Source: Bemisia tabaci (Eukaryota; Arthropoda; Insecta; Hemiptera; Aleyrodidae). Taken from it: 64,000 bases of DNA. Positions 44,574-55,385 of this stretch are shown one piece after another (positions within the stretch are counted from its first letter, which is position 1; the number at the start of each line of letters is the position of its first letter). Where the stretch lies: NCBI RefSeq assembly GCF_918797505.1, contig NC_092795.1, positions 8,465,434 through 8,529,433 on the forward strand, in the 5' to 3' direction. The position numbers and the translations under genes are program-made. The notes under the pieces are model-generated. The model had not been told where the DNA came from. It ran no database searches and worked only from the letters and a program-made list of their open reading frames with translations.

Positions 44574-45855
44574 TTCACTTATCCTTCATACTCATTAAAA
44601 CATTTAGTCAGAATGATACCCTGGGACAATCACCCTGGGTCAGAATGCCCATATTATGCATGGATTATTTCAGATAGTCTGAGGTCATGAAAGATCCCTT
44701 TCAAAGATGGTTCTTATCAATTTTGACCCCCTAATTCCCTCCGATCCTCCTCTGACCCCCTTTAGTAAACTTGCTTCTTGCATTTTTTAATCGGGGTACT
44801 TCTATATTTTATTCCATATCCTTAGCGTTTTTCATAAAAATTAAACGAAACACCGACTTTCCAGCAAACCTAAATCTTCATTTTTGTGACAGTTTGTTCT
44901 GGTGTTACACTGAGTCGATTTTATGATTTTTCTAGATATCCACAGATAATAGTCTTTAAATGAGCCAGTTTCATTCAGATTTTGGAAATTTAACTCACGC
45001 GAACACGCGAGGTGGACCTTGGAGGGCACTAAGCACCCTTCGGAGGTTGGGTCGCGTAGAAGCCAGGGGCGTAGATCCCTAGTTATTTCATGACCTTTGC
45101 GTTTTTTTATGAAAATGAACCAAAACATCGTATTCTCAGCAAATGATGTCGCTTCTGGAAGGAGGAAAATACTAGGACGTCAAACCATATTTTACCCGTG
45201 AAAAGATCGTAACATTTTCAAACTCTCACTGTTTTTCATTGTGAGCAGTTTAAAGAAGTAGTAAAGGGTTATGGTAAAGGGTGCAAGTGATTAATACTAA
45301 CTCACTTTTTGAGTAACATTAATAAAGGGCTCCAGTAAATAATTTGTGTCATCCAGATATGTAGGCCACATCGAAAAACTTAATATTCAAACCTCAAAAT
45401 TATCAAAATTGATAATATCCTCAAGGAGTCCCTTATTTTACACTTTTGCAAAAGTCTATGATCATACTTCTCCCTCTCTCTCTCTCCTCTCTCTAAATGA
45501 TACGTTTTTATGAGTAATTCACAGAAAAATTATCGGTACAAAATAATTTTCACAGTGTTGTTTTAAGTGTTTTTTCAAATATTATTGTGGGTTCTATTTT
45601 GTAGAAATCGTCATTTATTACGATTTAGCACCATCGATGAAGTACGACGGACACTGACTGGACGGCAATACTTTGAGTTTCAGTACACCTTTTTTCGATA
45701 GTTATGCGTAATGTCAGCAAAAAAATTAACATATTCACATGGATAACCCGTAATATTAGTCACAATTTAGGGACCTAGCACCTTATTAAGGGGACTCCGT
45801 CCCCCCTCCCCCTCACCAGCTTCAAGGGTCAATAGTTTCGATAGGGATGGATAGG
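44574..45855. other. No gene recognised
   Basis: AT-rich with a CT-rich microsatellite near 45470-45497; the frame at 44841-45128 has no motif. Confidence 0.45.
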
Positions 45856-45935
45856 TAGACCGCTAGTTTTTCATAGGAAGCAAATGAACCGCGTTTAGGA
45901 AGAAACCAAGCCACGTCAGTAATAAAGCCACGTAA
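45856..45935. repeat. Direct duplicate of the left flank and left end of the family G MITE at 47512
   Basis: GGTAGACCGCTAGTTTTTCATAGGAAGCAA plus the first part of family G recur at 47481-47557 with almost no change. The right part of the MITE is absent here. The two copies bracket the CpG island and first TRP coding exon. Confidence 0.7.
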
Positions 45936-46494
45936 TAATCGTAATGGATTTAAATAGAGGAGAAACTGTTTTGCCAACTCACAAACGCACATCGCCACGC
46001 GTGCCTTTTTGGGCGCTTCTGGGTACCAGATGCGCCCTTTCCAACCGTTCGACTCCCCCGATGTAACATGTACTATACTACATGCCCTTTTGCCTTATGG
46101 GTAATGACGCCATTCTGGTACACCCGGGAAAATTTGATTTTTTTCTGCATCTGGTATTCGTAAAAGTTTTCGTGAAATGTTTTGCTTTTAAGCATAACAA
46201 TCTCGCACGAACGTATTACCTGGTTAAAGTATTTTAGGGCCTCCTAATGCTTTAAATACTTATATCCGAGGCAGTACTTTCAGATCGATTTGAAAATATT
46301 ACGAACAGTCACGTGATCTCTTCATTTTAGTGACGTATTACTGTGCTACTTTGTGATTGGTTCATTTTATTGGCGCAGCATCGACACGTCAGCTGTTTGC
46401 GGCATTGAGCGGAAGGTTTAAGGTTATGTCATGGACCATGAGAATGAATAAGGACCCCCAACTCCAGTTAGCGGAGACATTAGCGCTGCCTATA

Positions 46495-46700
46495 TTTTCA
46501 TCCATGGCCGATGTCACCGCCGGCCGGCCGGTCCCTCTCTTCCCCGCGACCCGCGCTTCCCTTCCCCCTGGCTGAACTCCTCTTCACGCGGCCCCGCTCC
46601 CCCGCGACCTGCGCGCCCTACCTCGCGGCGTCGCGACGCCGCTGTCCGCTAGATCGCGTTGACGCACCAGCTTTAGAGGTTCCGCCGCTCTTTCCCGTCG
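46495..46700 (+). promoter_or_regulatory. GC/CpG-rich island upstream of the TRP gene, possible promoter or 5' UTR
   Basis: About 200 bp of strongly GC- and CpG-rich sequence (GCCGGCCGGCC, CGCGGCGTCGCG) inside otherwise AT-rich DNA, about 300 bp before the first recognised TRP coding exon. The open frames here have no recognisable protein. Its position suggests a promoter or 5' UTR exon of the TRP gene, but I see no clear TATA or initiator element. Confidence 0.4.
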
Positions 46701-46981
46701 TCTGATTTACAGTGGATCCTTTATGTTTCCATTCACCACCAACTTACGCTTGTCACAAAGTGCTTGTGGGAAGTTTCAGATCTTCGCGGTCGATCTGTAG
46801 CTTTGAAGGATTTTGCGTATAAAGAATCCCTCTTCAAATTCCATCTTCGTCAGCCTTCGGGTACATAAGTTGGTAGTAATATGCTTTGTCAAAGAAGCGC
46901 CCTTCAACGCTTGGGCGTTGGAACTGCTTGTTTTTTTTTTTTTGAATTTTTGGAGGTTTTGATGCAGGTGCGAGGGGCAGG

Positions 46982-47142
46982 ATGAAGCCGACGGAATCGA
47001 AGGAGGACCTCCTGGGGTCGAAGGAGAACCTAAAAAATCCCCGAGAGTCCTTGCAGTCGACCGGCGGCGAGGTTGCCCTCACCCAGATCGAGAAAAGGTT
47101 CCTCTTGCTCAGCGAAAGGGGAGATATCGCCTCGGTCAAAAG
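46982..47142 (+). CDS. trp: TRP-family (TRPC-type) cation channel, coding exon 1, N-terminus
   Basis: First coding exon of a transient receptor potential channel, a plasma-membrane cation channel which in insects acts downstream of phospholipase C in photoreceptors and other sensory cells. The ATG is the first Met after an in-frame TGA upstream. The exon encodes a Lys/Glu-rich start (MKPTESKEDLLG) and then EVALTQIEKRFLLLSERGDI, the usual entry into the TRPC ankyrin domain. It ends AAAAG|GTCAGA with two bases of an Arg codon. Seven exons (46982-47142, 48005-48149, 48791-48886, 49837-49979, 51953-52154, 58916-59086, 63591-63825) join without a frame break into 384 residues. The gene runs off the right edge. 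By remembered family features it looks closest to canonical TRP (GERQTLERLKLAI, WEAVDRS), but TRP-gamma and TRPL are close paralogues, so the symbol is provisional. Confidence 0.88.
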
Positions 47143-48004
47143 GTCAGAATTCTCATGATTCGATCAATCAAATCCGTGAATTTTCCAGCCCTAAATTACT
47201 AAGTTACCCCCTTCCTTCCAAATCATTTGAGATTTTCAGTTTGTTTGAGCATTCCACAACCTAGCAAACGGAGAAAATTACCAGTTTGAAAATACGTATG
47301 CAACTCTACTGAAGTCACTAGCTACGTTCATGCGGAGAGGATGATTTTACTCGTTGTTATGGTACAGTACCCATAAGTACGTCACCAAAGTCGGAAATTT
47401 CGTAACTACCATTCATTCAATCGTAGACACGGAATTTCCGCTGATAAACGCGCAATTGGGCGCCACGTATGCGAAGCACGGGTAGACCGCTAGTTTTTCA
47501 TAGGAAGCAAATGAACCGCGTTTAGGAAGAAACCAAGCCACGTCAGCTATTGCTAAAACTGGGCAATTCAATTTTTTCCAAGGAGAAATGTGTGCGGATT
47601 ATTTTGAAAATTTTAAGGAATTTACTTCGCACTATGCAGAAAATTCACTGAAATTTGCACAAAAATCCGCACAGCCGTTTTCATATAAAAAATTAAAGTG
47701 CCCGGTTAAATTATTGGCAGTAGCTGATATAGATTGGTTCATTTCCTGCTAAGTACAAGTAGACCACTAGTTTTTCATAAAAGACAACTAACTGATCGCA
47801 GCCGAGACCCATTTATCAAATATCAATGAAAATAGTAGAACTTTTTTATCTCGAAAATTCATGGAAATTGTTTTTTTCACAGAGAATGTTACATTTCAAA
47901 TTTATTAATCCTCTCAAAGAGTTAACGCGAACTCCCTGGCGATAGGTACATATCTCCGCTGTAATTTAGTCATAACTCTCAATGTAATTGTTTCCATCTT
48001 CCAG
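47143..48004 (+). other. TRP intron 1
   Basis: 862-bp intron. It contains a MITE of family G (47512-47760), preceded by a short direct copy of sequence also found at 45856-45930. Nothing else recognised. Confidence 0.85.
47512..47760. mobile_element. Family G MITE, copy 4, TRP intron 1
   Basis: Left end TGAACCGCGTTTAGGAAGAAA, interior TGGGCAATTCAATTTTTTCC and its complement near 47690, right end worn. Its left flank and first ~45 bp are duplicated at 45856-45930. Confidence 0.65.
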
Positions 48005-48149
48005 GATAATCGCTGAGCACAAAGATCACCCAGAACTATTGAACATCAACTGCGTTGATCCTCTGAACAGGTCAGCACTCATCGCAGCGATCGAAAATGA
48101 AAATATAGAGTTAATAAGAGTCCTCCTCGAACTTGGGATTGAAGTCAAG
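48005..48149 (+). CDS. trp: TRP channel, coding exon 2 (ankyrin repeat region)
   Basis: Begins after a TTCCAG acceptor and completes the Arg codon left open by exon 1. It reads [20 protein letters not shown] and continues [20 protein letters not shown], the first ankyrin-type helices of TRPC channels (the NINC-D-P-L-RSAL motif is typical). It ends in phase 0 at an AAG|GTTTGT donor. Residues 54-102 of the protein. Confidence 0.92.
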
Positions 48150-48790
48150 GTTTGTTGATGTTCCATTTTAACGAGTTCATATTGAATTGTACATTTCTGC
48201 GTTTTTTTAATCACTAGCTCGGAATCCCTAGAGTATTTTTTCAATCTTTCCATTATGTTGATACCACAAATCGTCGCTTCTCTGACGCAAGGGCGTATTT
48301 CAATTTCTACACGAGCCCCGGAAAGCATAGAATAATACGGAGAGCAGGGCTCATGTGAAAATTGAGAAGCGCTCTTACGTCAGAGGAGCCACGAAATACA
48401 GTTACCTCAATTGATGCAATGAAATACGTTAACATAAATAGATGGACCAATAGAATGGCGATGCGGCAGTAAAAAGAGCCTTCGTCTACTAGCTGGCAAT
48501 AACTGCAGTGATAAATCTGTGTTCTGCAAAATGGAAGTTGGATTAATGCTAAATTGTATTTAAAATCTTCATTAATACTGTTTTCCCACGTATAGATTCT
48601 AGTTTGGAGAAGGAAAGAGATGAGGAAAAAACATATGGTGGATTGCATTTCACTCTCATTCATTGCTTAATTTGCAGTTGAAGCATTCAAATTGCTCCTT
48701 TAGCCGAGATACTTTTAAGGGAGTGATCCCTAAAAATTATGCTTATTTTCCAAGATAATTATTTAACTATTTAATTTTTTTTTGTATTAG
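48150..48790 (+). other. TRP intron 2
   Basis: 641-bp intron. It holds a palindromic element of family M at about 48273-48395 (arms containing AAGGGCGTATTTCAATTT and its complement) and otherwise unique AT-rich sequence. Confidence 0.85.
48273..48395. mobile_element. Family M palindromic MITE, TRP intron 2
   Basis: CGCTTCTCTGACGCAAGGGC and CTTACGTCAGAGGAGCCACG arms with ACGAGCCCCGGAAAGCATAG at the loop side. Confidence 0.7.
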
Positions 48791-48886
48791 GATGCTCTTC
48801 TGCACGCAATTAAGGAAGAGTACGTTGAAGCTGTGGAGATTCTACTTGAATGGGAAGAAAAAATCCACAAACCTGGGCAGCCTTAT
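48791..48886 (+). CDS. trp: TRP channel, coding exon 3 (ankyrin repeat region)
   Basis: A 32-codon exon between a GTATTAG acceptor and a TAT|GTGAGT donor, phase 0 at both ends. It encodes DALLHAIKEEYVEAVEILLE followed by WEEKIHKPGQPY. The motifs DALLHAI-EEYVEAVE and EGQPY/GQPYSW are hallmarks of insect TRP ankyrin repeats. Residues 103-134. Confidence 0.92.
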
Positions 48887-49529
48887 GTGAGTATGGAATT
48901 TGGTTCAAAGTATCTTAATTCACCGAGAATCAACACCACTTGTTTATGGTGAAGATTAAGTATTTGTATTTTTCTCCCAATTTATGCCCATCAATTTGCT
49001 TTTACCATTTATCTATTTTATTTTGACACTTACATGAAAAATTTTGTCCCTATTGCTGTGATAATACATCAATGTTGGTCGGTGTTTTTAAGCAGATTCT
49101 GCGGCAGATAAATATTAATGATGTTACAAGAAAGCACTATCTTAGTTTGCGTCGTTGCAAACTTCCAAATATATTTTAGTTTTTAAAATGAAAAATTAAT
49201 CGAAACCAGTTCCTGAGAACTGGGGCGACTTTTGTGAACGTACTTGGGGGGGGGGGGGGGGGGTCTGGAGGCCAAAATATACCTAGCTCTCCTGAATAGA
49301 TGACCTTAGGCAGTGAGAAAAAATGTATGGTTTGAGGTATAGTGATATCTGATATATATGTATGGTAATCACCAACAGACTCGGTGTTAACAAATACCGT
49401 AACTCTAATCAAATTTACCAAAAGTATGGTAAATGCTGCCAGATGTTGGTTATATCTATTCTACATCATCATTGTGTCAAAAATTAAGCAGACTCATGAT
49501 AGAATTCACCATACTTTTGGTAAGATTTT

Positions 49530-49577
<48 letters not shown>

Positions 49578-49836
49578 TGCGTGTGAAAACTGAATGTGAC
49601 TAAACTCATCAAAGAGTAAATGATCCCTTGCGCCTTGGTCCCAAAAAGAGATTTTAGTATGGAGAATATTCTTTGTAAAGTAATAAACATGAGAGTTTCC
49701 CTTTAAAAAGATAAAATGGAAGCAAAAATGTTGGTACGCTGCAATCAAGACACAACTCGTCGAAGGTAAGCCATCATTGTTTCACCTTCTATTGGTATCT
49801 GCATCTGATATCGGAATCTGAAAAATCATTTTTCAG
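48887..49836 (+). other. TRP intron 3
   Basis: 950-bp intron carrying a 17-nt G run near 49246-49262, a repeat related to one at 4850-5060 (about 49310-49525), and a T run of nearly 50 (about 49530-49576). No coding signal. Confidence 0.85.
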
Positions 49837-49979
49837 AGTTGGGAAGCTGTTGACAGGAGCTCTTCGACATTTACACCGGACATAACACCGCTCATATTGG
49901 CTGCTCACATGAACAATTACGAAATCCTGAAAATTTTGTTGGATCGAGGCGCCACACTCCCCGTGCCACACGATGTTAG
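49837..49979 (+). CDS. trp: TRP channel, coding exon 4 (last ankyrin repeat, His of the zinc-type cluster)
   Basis: Starts after TTTTTCAG and reads [20 protein letters not shown], then an ankyrin repeat ([20 protein letters not shown]) and LPVPHDV. It ends with two bases of an Arg codon at AG|GTTAGT (phase 2 intron). His179, the first ligand of the His-Cys-Cys-Cys cluster, is here, while the three Cys are in exon 5. Residues 135-182. Confidence 0.93.
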
Positions 49980-50437
49980 GTTAGTCGTCACGCTCGCGAT
50001 CCTTTCCCATGTATACAGTCACCAATAATGAGAATATCAGTTAAAACTCACAATATTTAACATGCGTCCTTCACTTTCAGAACTATAATTTTTTTTAAAA
50101 AAAAGTAATTCGTATGCTTTGTTACTCTTCTCTGTGTAACGGAGGTCGTTCACATTGGAGGCATTTTAATTTGACTTGTCAGACACTTCGGGGGCAACAT
50201 TTTTAACCGTGAAGAGTACACACACGTACATGGGACACAGTCAGATGGGTGGTAAATTGCTACGTTGGCGCATCGGAAAGTTTTCTTTTGTTTTTGCTTC
50301 AGAAGAAACTTGTTACGTGGAACCAGGCTGTAATTAAAGGGTGGAGATTTAATCACTGAACTGGGCTCATCTTCCTACGTTGCCACGCGATAGCTGGAAA
50401 GAAAAGATTTGCTAATGCCATATGGGGCCGTTCATGA

Positions 50438-50943
50438 ATGGAGATGTTGCATGTGTGAGGAATTTGCGATTTGACTATTGATTCTTCTGTAAAAGTTCGC
50501 GAAAAACACGATGGTGACACTGGTTTTCTCAGAAATCAACTCCCAGGCTTAGAAAAAGCTCTCAAGTTGAGGCAAAAATGGGAGGGATATCCCACGCTAT
50601 CCTGAGAGTCCACCTCTACATCAATACAAACTCTCCATGCAAAGATTGGGAGCAAATACATTAGCAGGGATGCCGTGTTTTCAGTTTTAGAGTCCTCAAA
50701 TGGTGTGGCAGCCCTGTCAATGTATTTGCTCCCTATCTTTGCATTGAGAGTTTGTCTCGATGTAGAGGTGGACTCTCAGGATAGCGTGAGATATCCCCTC
50801 CATTTTGGCCTCAACTTTGAGAGCTTTTTCTGAGTTTGGGAGTTGATTTCAGAGAAAACCAGTGGCACCATTGTGTTTCTCGCAAACTTTTACGAAGAAT
50901 CAACGGTTAAATCGCAAAGTCCTCACACATGCAACATCTCCAT
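50438..50943. mobile_element. Family K foldback element, copy 2, TRP intron 4
   Basis: Same element as 19931-20404, 506 bp; the arms carry many one-base insertions relative to copy 1 (for example ATCAACTCCCAGGCTTAG versus ATCATCCCAAAGCTC). No coding capacity. Confidence 0.8.
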
Positions 50944-51084
50944 TATGTCGGGGGAGTGGGAAGAGTGTTTAGCCATTTTGTTTGTACATGGTAAAGGATG
51001 CGCGTTACGAGGGAGAAGGGGGGTCAAAAATGCCGGACAAAAGCGTCAACCAATTTTTGAACACCAACAGTAGCGAAGTGAGAA

Positions 51085-51255
51085 TGATCGATTATCGATT
51101 ATCGATGTTTTAACATTTGAAGCTATGGTGGAGAATCGATTATTAAGGTGTTCGTTGCGAACATCCTGTTTTTTCATCCTTTCCTATAGGTTTAAATGGT
51201 ATATCAACCAATATCTCGCAATAAAGTATAGGTACAAAGGAGTGGCACACCATAG
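51085..51255. mobile_element. hAT-type MITE, family A, copy 4 (degenerate, in TRP intron 4)
   Basis: Family A sequence with the centre GGTGTTCGTTGCGAACATCC and ATCGATTATTAAGG; both ends have diverged (GGAGTGGCACACCA at the right). No clear target duplication. Confidence 0.6.
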
Positions 51256-51404
51256 CATAAACCCTGTCAGGTTTTAGGTACTAAATGAATAGAATGGTTC
51301 GACCGCATGTTTGAGATTTTGTTGACACTGATCGCAAGAAGTTATGGATTATTAAATGATAATCATTCATGTTAAGAATTTAATTTAAAATTACATTGAT
51401 TACT

Positions 51405-51654
51405 TCTGTGCTAAGGAAGAACGCCGTATATACATCCGAATGTTGTCAAATCACCGCTTATTAAACATTCATTTTTGAGGAAATGTATTTATATTTTTCA
51501 TTGAAATTTTCAGATACTGTTTATTCAATTCCGAGATAATCTTATTGCCAAATGGGAGAAAAATATCCGCAAGTTTCTTTGCAAATTTGTATTTTATCAG
51601 AAGAAGTTAGGCAACGTCTTAATGCTCATTCGGCGTTCTTCCTTAGCGTGGCAG
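51405..51654. mobile_element. Family F MITE, left of an adjacent pair, TRP intron 4
   Basis: CTGTGCTAAGGAAGAACGCC and GGCGTTCTTCCTTAGCGTGG ends. Another family F copy begins 7 bp further on. Confidence 0.7.
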
Positions 51655-51660
51655 AATAGC

Positions 51661-51912
51661 GCCGTGCTAAGGAAGAACGCCATATGAACATTCGAGAGTT
51701 GCAAAATTTCCTACGATAAAATGTATATTTTTGAGGAAAATTAAGAATATTTTTCCCTAAAATTTTCAGGAACTTTAGATGAAATTGCGAAAAAAATTAT
51801 CTGAACAGTTGGAAGGAAAATATTCATAAGTTTACCAGGAAATTCGTGCTTTATCAAAGGAAATTTGGCAAACGCTTGAAGGCTTCTACGGCGTTCTTCC
51901 TTAGCATGTCAG
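51661..51912. mobile_element. Family F MITE, right of an adjacent pair, TRP intron 4
   Basis: GCCGTGCTAAGGAAGAACGC and GCGTTCTTCCTTAGCATGTC ends. It ends only 40 bp before the acceptor of TRP exon 5, so the exon's branch-point region is close to or within transposon DNA. Confidence 0.7.
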
Positions 51913-51952
51913 AATAGTCCTACCACTTGGTTTTTATCTCTTTTGCCAACAG

Positions 51953-52154
51953 GTGTGGCTGCGACGAATGTGTAACTTCAAGTGAGCAGGATTCTTTGCG
52001 ACATTCACAAGCTCGGATCAACGCGTACAGAGCTTTAACCGCACCATCCCTCATAGCCCTCTCTTCCAGGGATCCCCTCCTTACCGCCTTCGAGTTATCA
52101 TGGGAGCTGCGCAGACTCAGCAAGATGGAAGCGGAATTCCGCTCTGAATATAAT
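51953..52154 (+). CDS. trp: TRP channel, coding exon 5 (Cys cluster and TRP_2 region)
   Basis: Begins after GCCAACAG and completes Arg182. It encodes CGCDECV, so His179-Cys183-Cys185-Cys188 has the H-x3-C-x-C-x2-C spacing of the zinc site described in TRPC4/TRPC5. The conserved TRP_2 stretch follows ([20 protein letters not shown], then [20 protein letters not shown]), ending [12 protein letters not shown] at an AAT|GTAATT donor, phase 0. I placed the exon end here because the next exon supplies EMRGICQTFA, giving the expected FRSEY-E-MR continuation; the frame read past the donor is non-homologous. Residues up to 249. Confidence 0.93.
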
Positions 52155-52403
52155 GTAATTGAATGCATCAAAATTATCTTTCATCTCCTTTTTTATCTTT
52201 TTTTCTTTTTATCTTTCTCAACTTTCGTCTCTCGACGAAAACGAAGAGCTTTTTAACATGCATGCTCGGGAGTAGATCGAAGTTTATCGCGTTTATGGCT
52301 GAAATTGATATTATACTACGAGTTTCCACCCGTGCTTTACTTTTCTGAATGAGAATTGACCGAAAATTTGTCTTGAAGTTGTCTTTGATTTACCTTCTCT
52401 CGA

Positions 52404-54534
52404 CAGTGGTATTGAAGCAAAAAAAATGCTACAAAATTTATCCAAAAACGGTTTGCAGGAGGTGAGTGTATGTTACGAGTGGACTTAAAATTGCGAAAAA
52501 TCAAAATCTTTGCTGATCCTTATTTCGAGATATCGATATTTGAAATTTTCATTGTAAATTCTTGTTTTTTACTGATTTTGATCAGATTTTATATTTATTC
52601 GTCCATTGAACTGGTGTTGATCCGTTCACGTTTCTATTTTTTGATCGATTTATGTCGATCGAATACATACCCTCTCCTTACATGCAGAGTTCCTATCGAA
52701 CTCTTTTTTTAAACTGAACAATTCGCCTTCTGCTGCGCCGGCAGCAATTGTTGTTACGAGTATGTTGTGCGTGGTGATTTTAACTCATTACATACTCAAC
52801 TCTCTGAAGGCGTTTCATGTGCGCAAGTAGCGCAATCTGTCGATGAACGAACGAAGTAGGAATTGAGCTGTTCTCCAACAGGGTGCTCTACTTTCGCACA
52901 TTAAACGCCTTCAAAGAGTCAAGTATGTAATGAACTGAGATCAGCACGCACAACATAATCGTAACAACAATTGCTGCGGACGCAGCTGAAGGCGAATTGA
53001 AAACAACCGTATAATACACGTTGAAAAACATTTTAGCTCTTTTATTATATTGTTACCAATAGAGAGTTGTATTTTATGGTCTTCTCACGGGGGATTCTCG
53101 AAAAATTTTTCATCATAAACTAAAAAATGAATTAGTTAAAATGGAAAATAAACTATACCGCACTAAAATTTTCAGTCTTGGCGGGAAGTTTAGCCTAAAC
53201 TTTCCGCATGACTGAAGAAGTGCCAACAACACAATCCTCTTGAAGCAAAAGAAAAATGTGACATAAATTTACCCAAGAACGGTTTGCTGGGGCCAAATAT
53301 ATGGTGCGTGTACCGTTCACGGTGCTTCAAAAGTTTACTTTGGAGACTTCCACAACTTTGCTCCGACCGATATCCAAAAACGTCATTTCCGTCTAAGAAT
53401 TCGAAACTTTCCTATACATGTCTTCTCATGACGTGGACTTTAAGATGATTTAGAAGAATTATTGGTAATACTTGCTTTACTTTAACTCTGCAAGTTTTCA
53501 ATGTGTTTATGAAATTCAGGGGATCAACTAAGATTGAAAAGATCACGTGAATTGCATTGTAAGTTGTAACTTTCCCAAGGAAGCTTATCTCTGTAATTCA
53601 TTTTTGCATTACTTTACATTTTTAATTAATATGTAAAGCTAACTACAAAAAGACACCGCCACCCCCCCTTCACGACTTGTCTCTATGTTGTATACTGACT
53701 TTGTAGCTCTCGATTCTTTTTAAAAAGTCAACTTCAAAATGGATTGAATCCTGTCATGACTGAAAATTTTAGGGCGGTATAGTTTATTTTCCATTTTAAC
53801 TAATTCATTTTTTTAGTTTATGATGAAAATTTTTTCGAGAATCCCCCGTGAAAAGACCATAAAATACAACTCTATAATGGTAACAATATAATAGAAGAGC
53901 TTAAATGCTTTTCAACAAGTATTATACGGTTGCTTTCAATTCGCCTTCAGCTGCGTCCGCAGCAATTGTTGTTACGATTATGTTGTGCGTGCTGATCTCA
54001 GTTCATTACATACTTGACTCTTTGAAGGCGTTTAATGTGCGAAAGTAGAGCACCCTGTTGGAGAACAGCTCAATCCCTACTTCGTTCGTTCATCGACAGA
54101 TTGCGCTACTTGCGCACATGAAACGCCTTCAGAGAGTTGAGTATGTAATGAGTTAAAATCACCACGCACAACATACTCGTAACAACAATTGCTGCCGGCG
54201 CAGCAGAAGGCGAATTGTTCAGCTTAAAAAAAGAGTTCGATAAGAACTCTGCATGTAAGGAGAGGGTATGTATTCGATCGACATGAATCGATCAAAAAAT
54301 AGAAACGTGAACGGATCAACACCAGTTCAATGGACGAATAAATATAAAATCTGATCAAAATCAGTAAAAAACAAGCATTTACAATGAAAATTTCAAATCT
54401 CGATATCTCGAAATAAGGATCAGCCAAGATTTTGATTTTTCGCAATTTTAAGTCCACTCGTAACATGCACTCACGCCCTGCAAACCGTTTTTGGGTAAAT
54501 TTTTGTAGCATTTTTTTTTGCCTCAAGACCACTG
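52404..54534. mobile_element. 2.1-kb element with ~775-bp inverted arms and a hairpin nested in each arm, TRP intron 5
   Basis: Left arm 52404 to about 53180, right arm about 53757 to 54534, highly similar in inverted orientation. Outer ends are CAGTGGT and ACCACTG, hAT-like, but no clean 8-bp duplication is visible. Each arm contains its own 281-bp palindrome (52719-52999 and 53937-54217; arms CAATTCGCCTTC...GAAGGCGAATTG). The ~575-bp centre includes a third, direct copy of the left end (near 53230-53300). The mirrored frames at 52470 and 54224 are not genes. Confidence 0.85.
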
Positions 54535-55187
54535 TGACTCGTTTAAAAACATTCACCGAAAAATTAGATATATTCTGGTTGGTTTTCCTTTAATGTAGTA
54601 ACATCTCTGTTAAAAATTACAGAGTTTTTTTAGCCTGTATGGTCCGGCTACACGCTATCTTATTGTTCCTATGGCTTAGGTATGCGGGCAATATGAAATC
54701 CTATAGCTCGGCTATGGTTTCAGGACATTTTGTGAACGATTTTTTGTCCGCGCACCTTTTTTGTCCAGTAGATTACGCCCAAACGTAAAATAAGCAATAG
54801 TGACTTGGTCCAAGCGTTATATTTTAGTCGGCATGTAAAATTTTATTGACAACATGAAATTGAGAGAGATGGAATTGTTGTTATGGTTGCTCATTTTCTA
54901 AATGAAATGTTACTTTCTCCATTTGATTCATCTTTTTAAATTGTCATTGGTGAATATATGGTTCTATTTCTATCCTTAAAATATTCGATATACAATATAC
55001 CTTACATATGTATAGGTACTTTTTTTTATTTTTTTTAATTTTTTTTTTACGAAATTATTACTTCATTTGTAAACTATTATATTTTTAAAACGTGACAAAT
55101 ATTTGTAAAACCTTTTCCAAGCGATTTCATCGATATTAATCTCAATGAGCCGCAGTTGTGCCGAAAGAAACTGCAAAAATGAATAAA

Positions 55188-55385
55188 CTCTCGAGGGTCG
55201 CTAAGTTCAGAAATTACCGATACCTCCAAAAAAATCACATTTTTAAAATTACAGCTCCGCAGCGCTATTTTAGAGACCCACTGAGCTCCGACCGGCCGCT
55301 CAGTGGTCCTGTCCGAAGCTTCAATTTTAAAAACGTGAATTTTTTGGAAGTATCGGTAATTTCTGAACTCAGCGACCCTTAAGAG
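55188..55385. mobile_element. 198-bp palindromic MITE, TRP intron 5
   Basis: Arms CTCTCGAGGGTCGCTAAGTT and complement, with AGAAATTACCGATACCTCC and its mirror, around a GAGCTCCGACCGGCCGCTCAGTGG centre. Confidence 0.7.

Larger units (their letters stand above)
49980..51952 (+). other. TRP intron 4
   Basis: 1973-bp intron holding a ~506-bp foldback element (family K), a degenerate hAT-type MITE (about 51085-51255) and two adjacent family F MITEs. Almost all of it is repeat-derived. Confidence 0.85.

Noticed and set aside
46357..46705. Open frames in the CpG island
   Set aside because: Two overlapping frames are open because of composition; neither has a recognisable protein or splice path to TRP exon 1.
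49484..49748. Open frames with poly-Lys or poly-Phe
   Set aside because: Produced by the long T run near 49530-49576 in TRP intron 3.
52400..52461. Possible extra TRP exon (acceptor-like CGACAG then a GAG|GTGAGT donor)
   Set aside because: The same sequence forms the other end of the inverted-repeat element (54470-54534) and near 53230; it encodes nothing TRP-like, and exon 5 joins exon 6 directly in phase.
52470..52712. 80-codon hydrophobic frame and its mirror at 54224-54556
   Set aside because: Identical frames arise in both arms of the inverted-repeat element; no homology to a protein.
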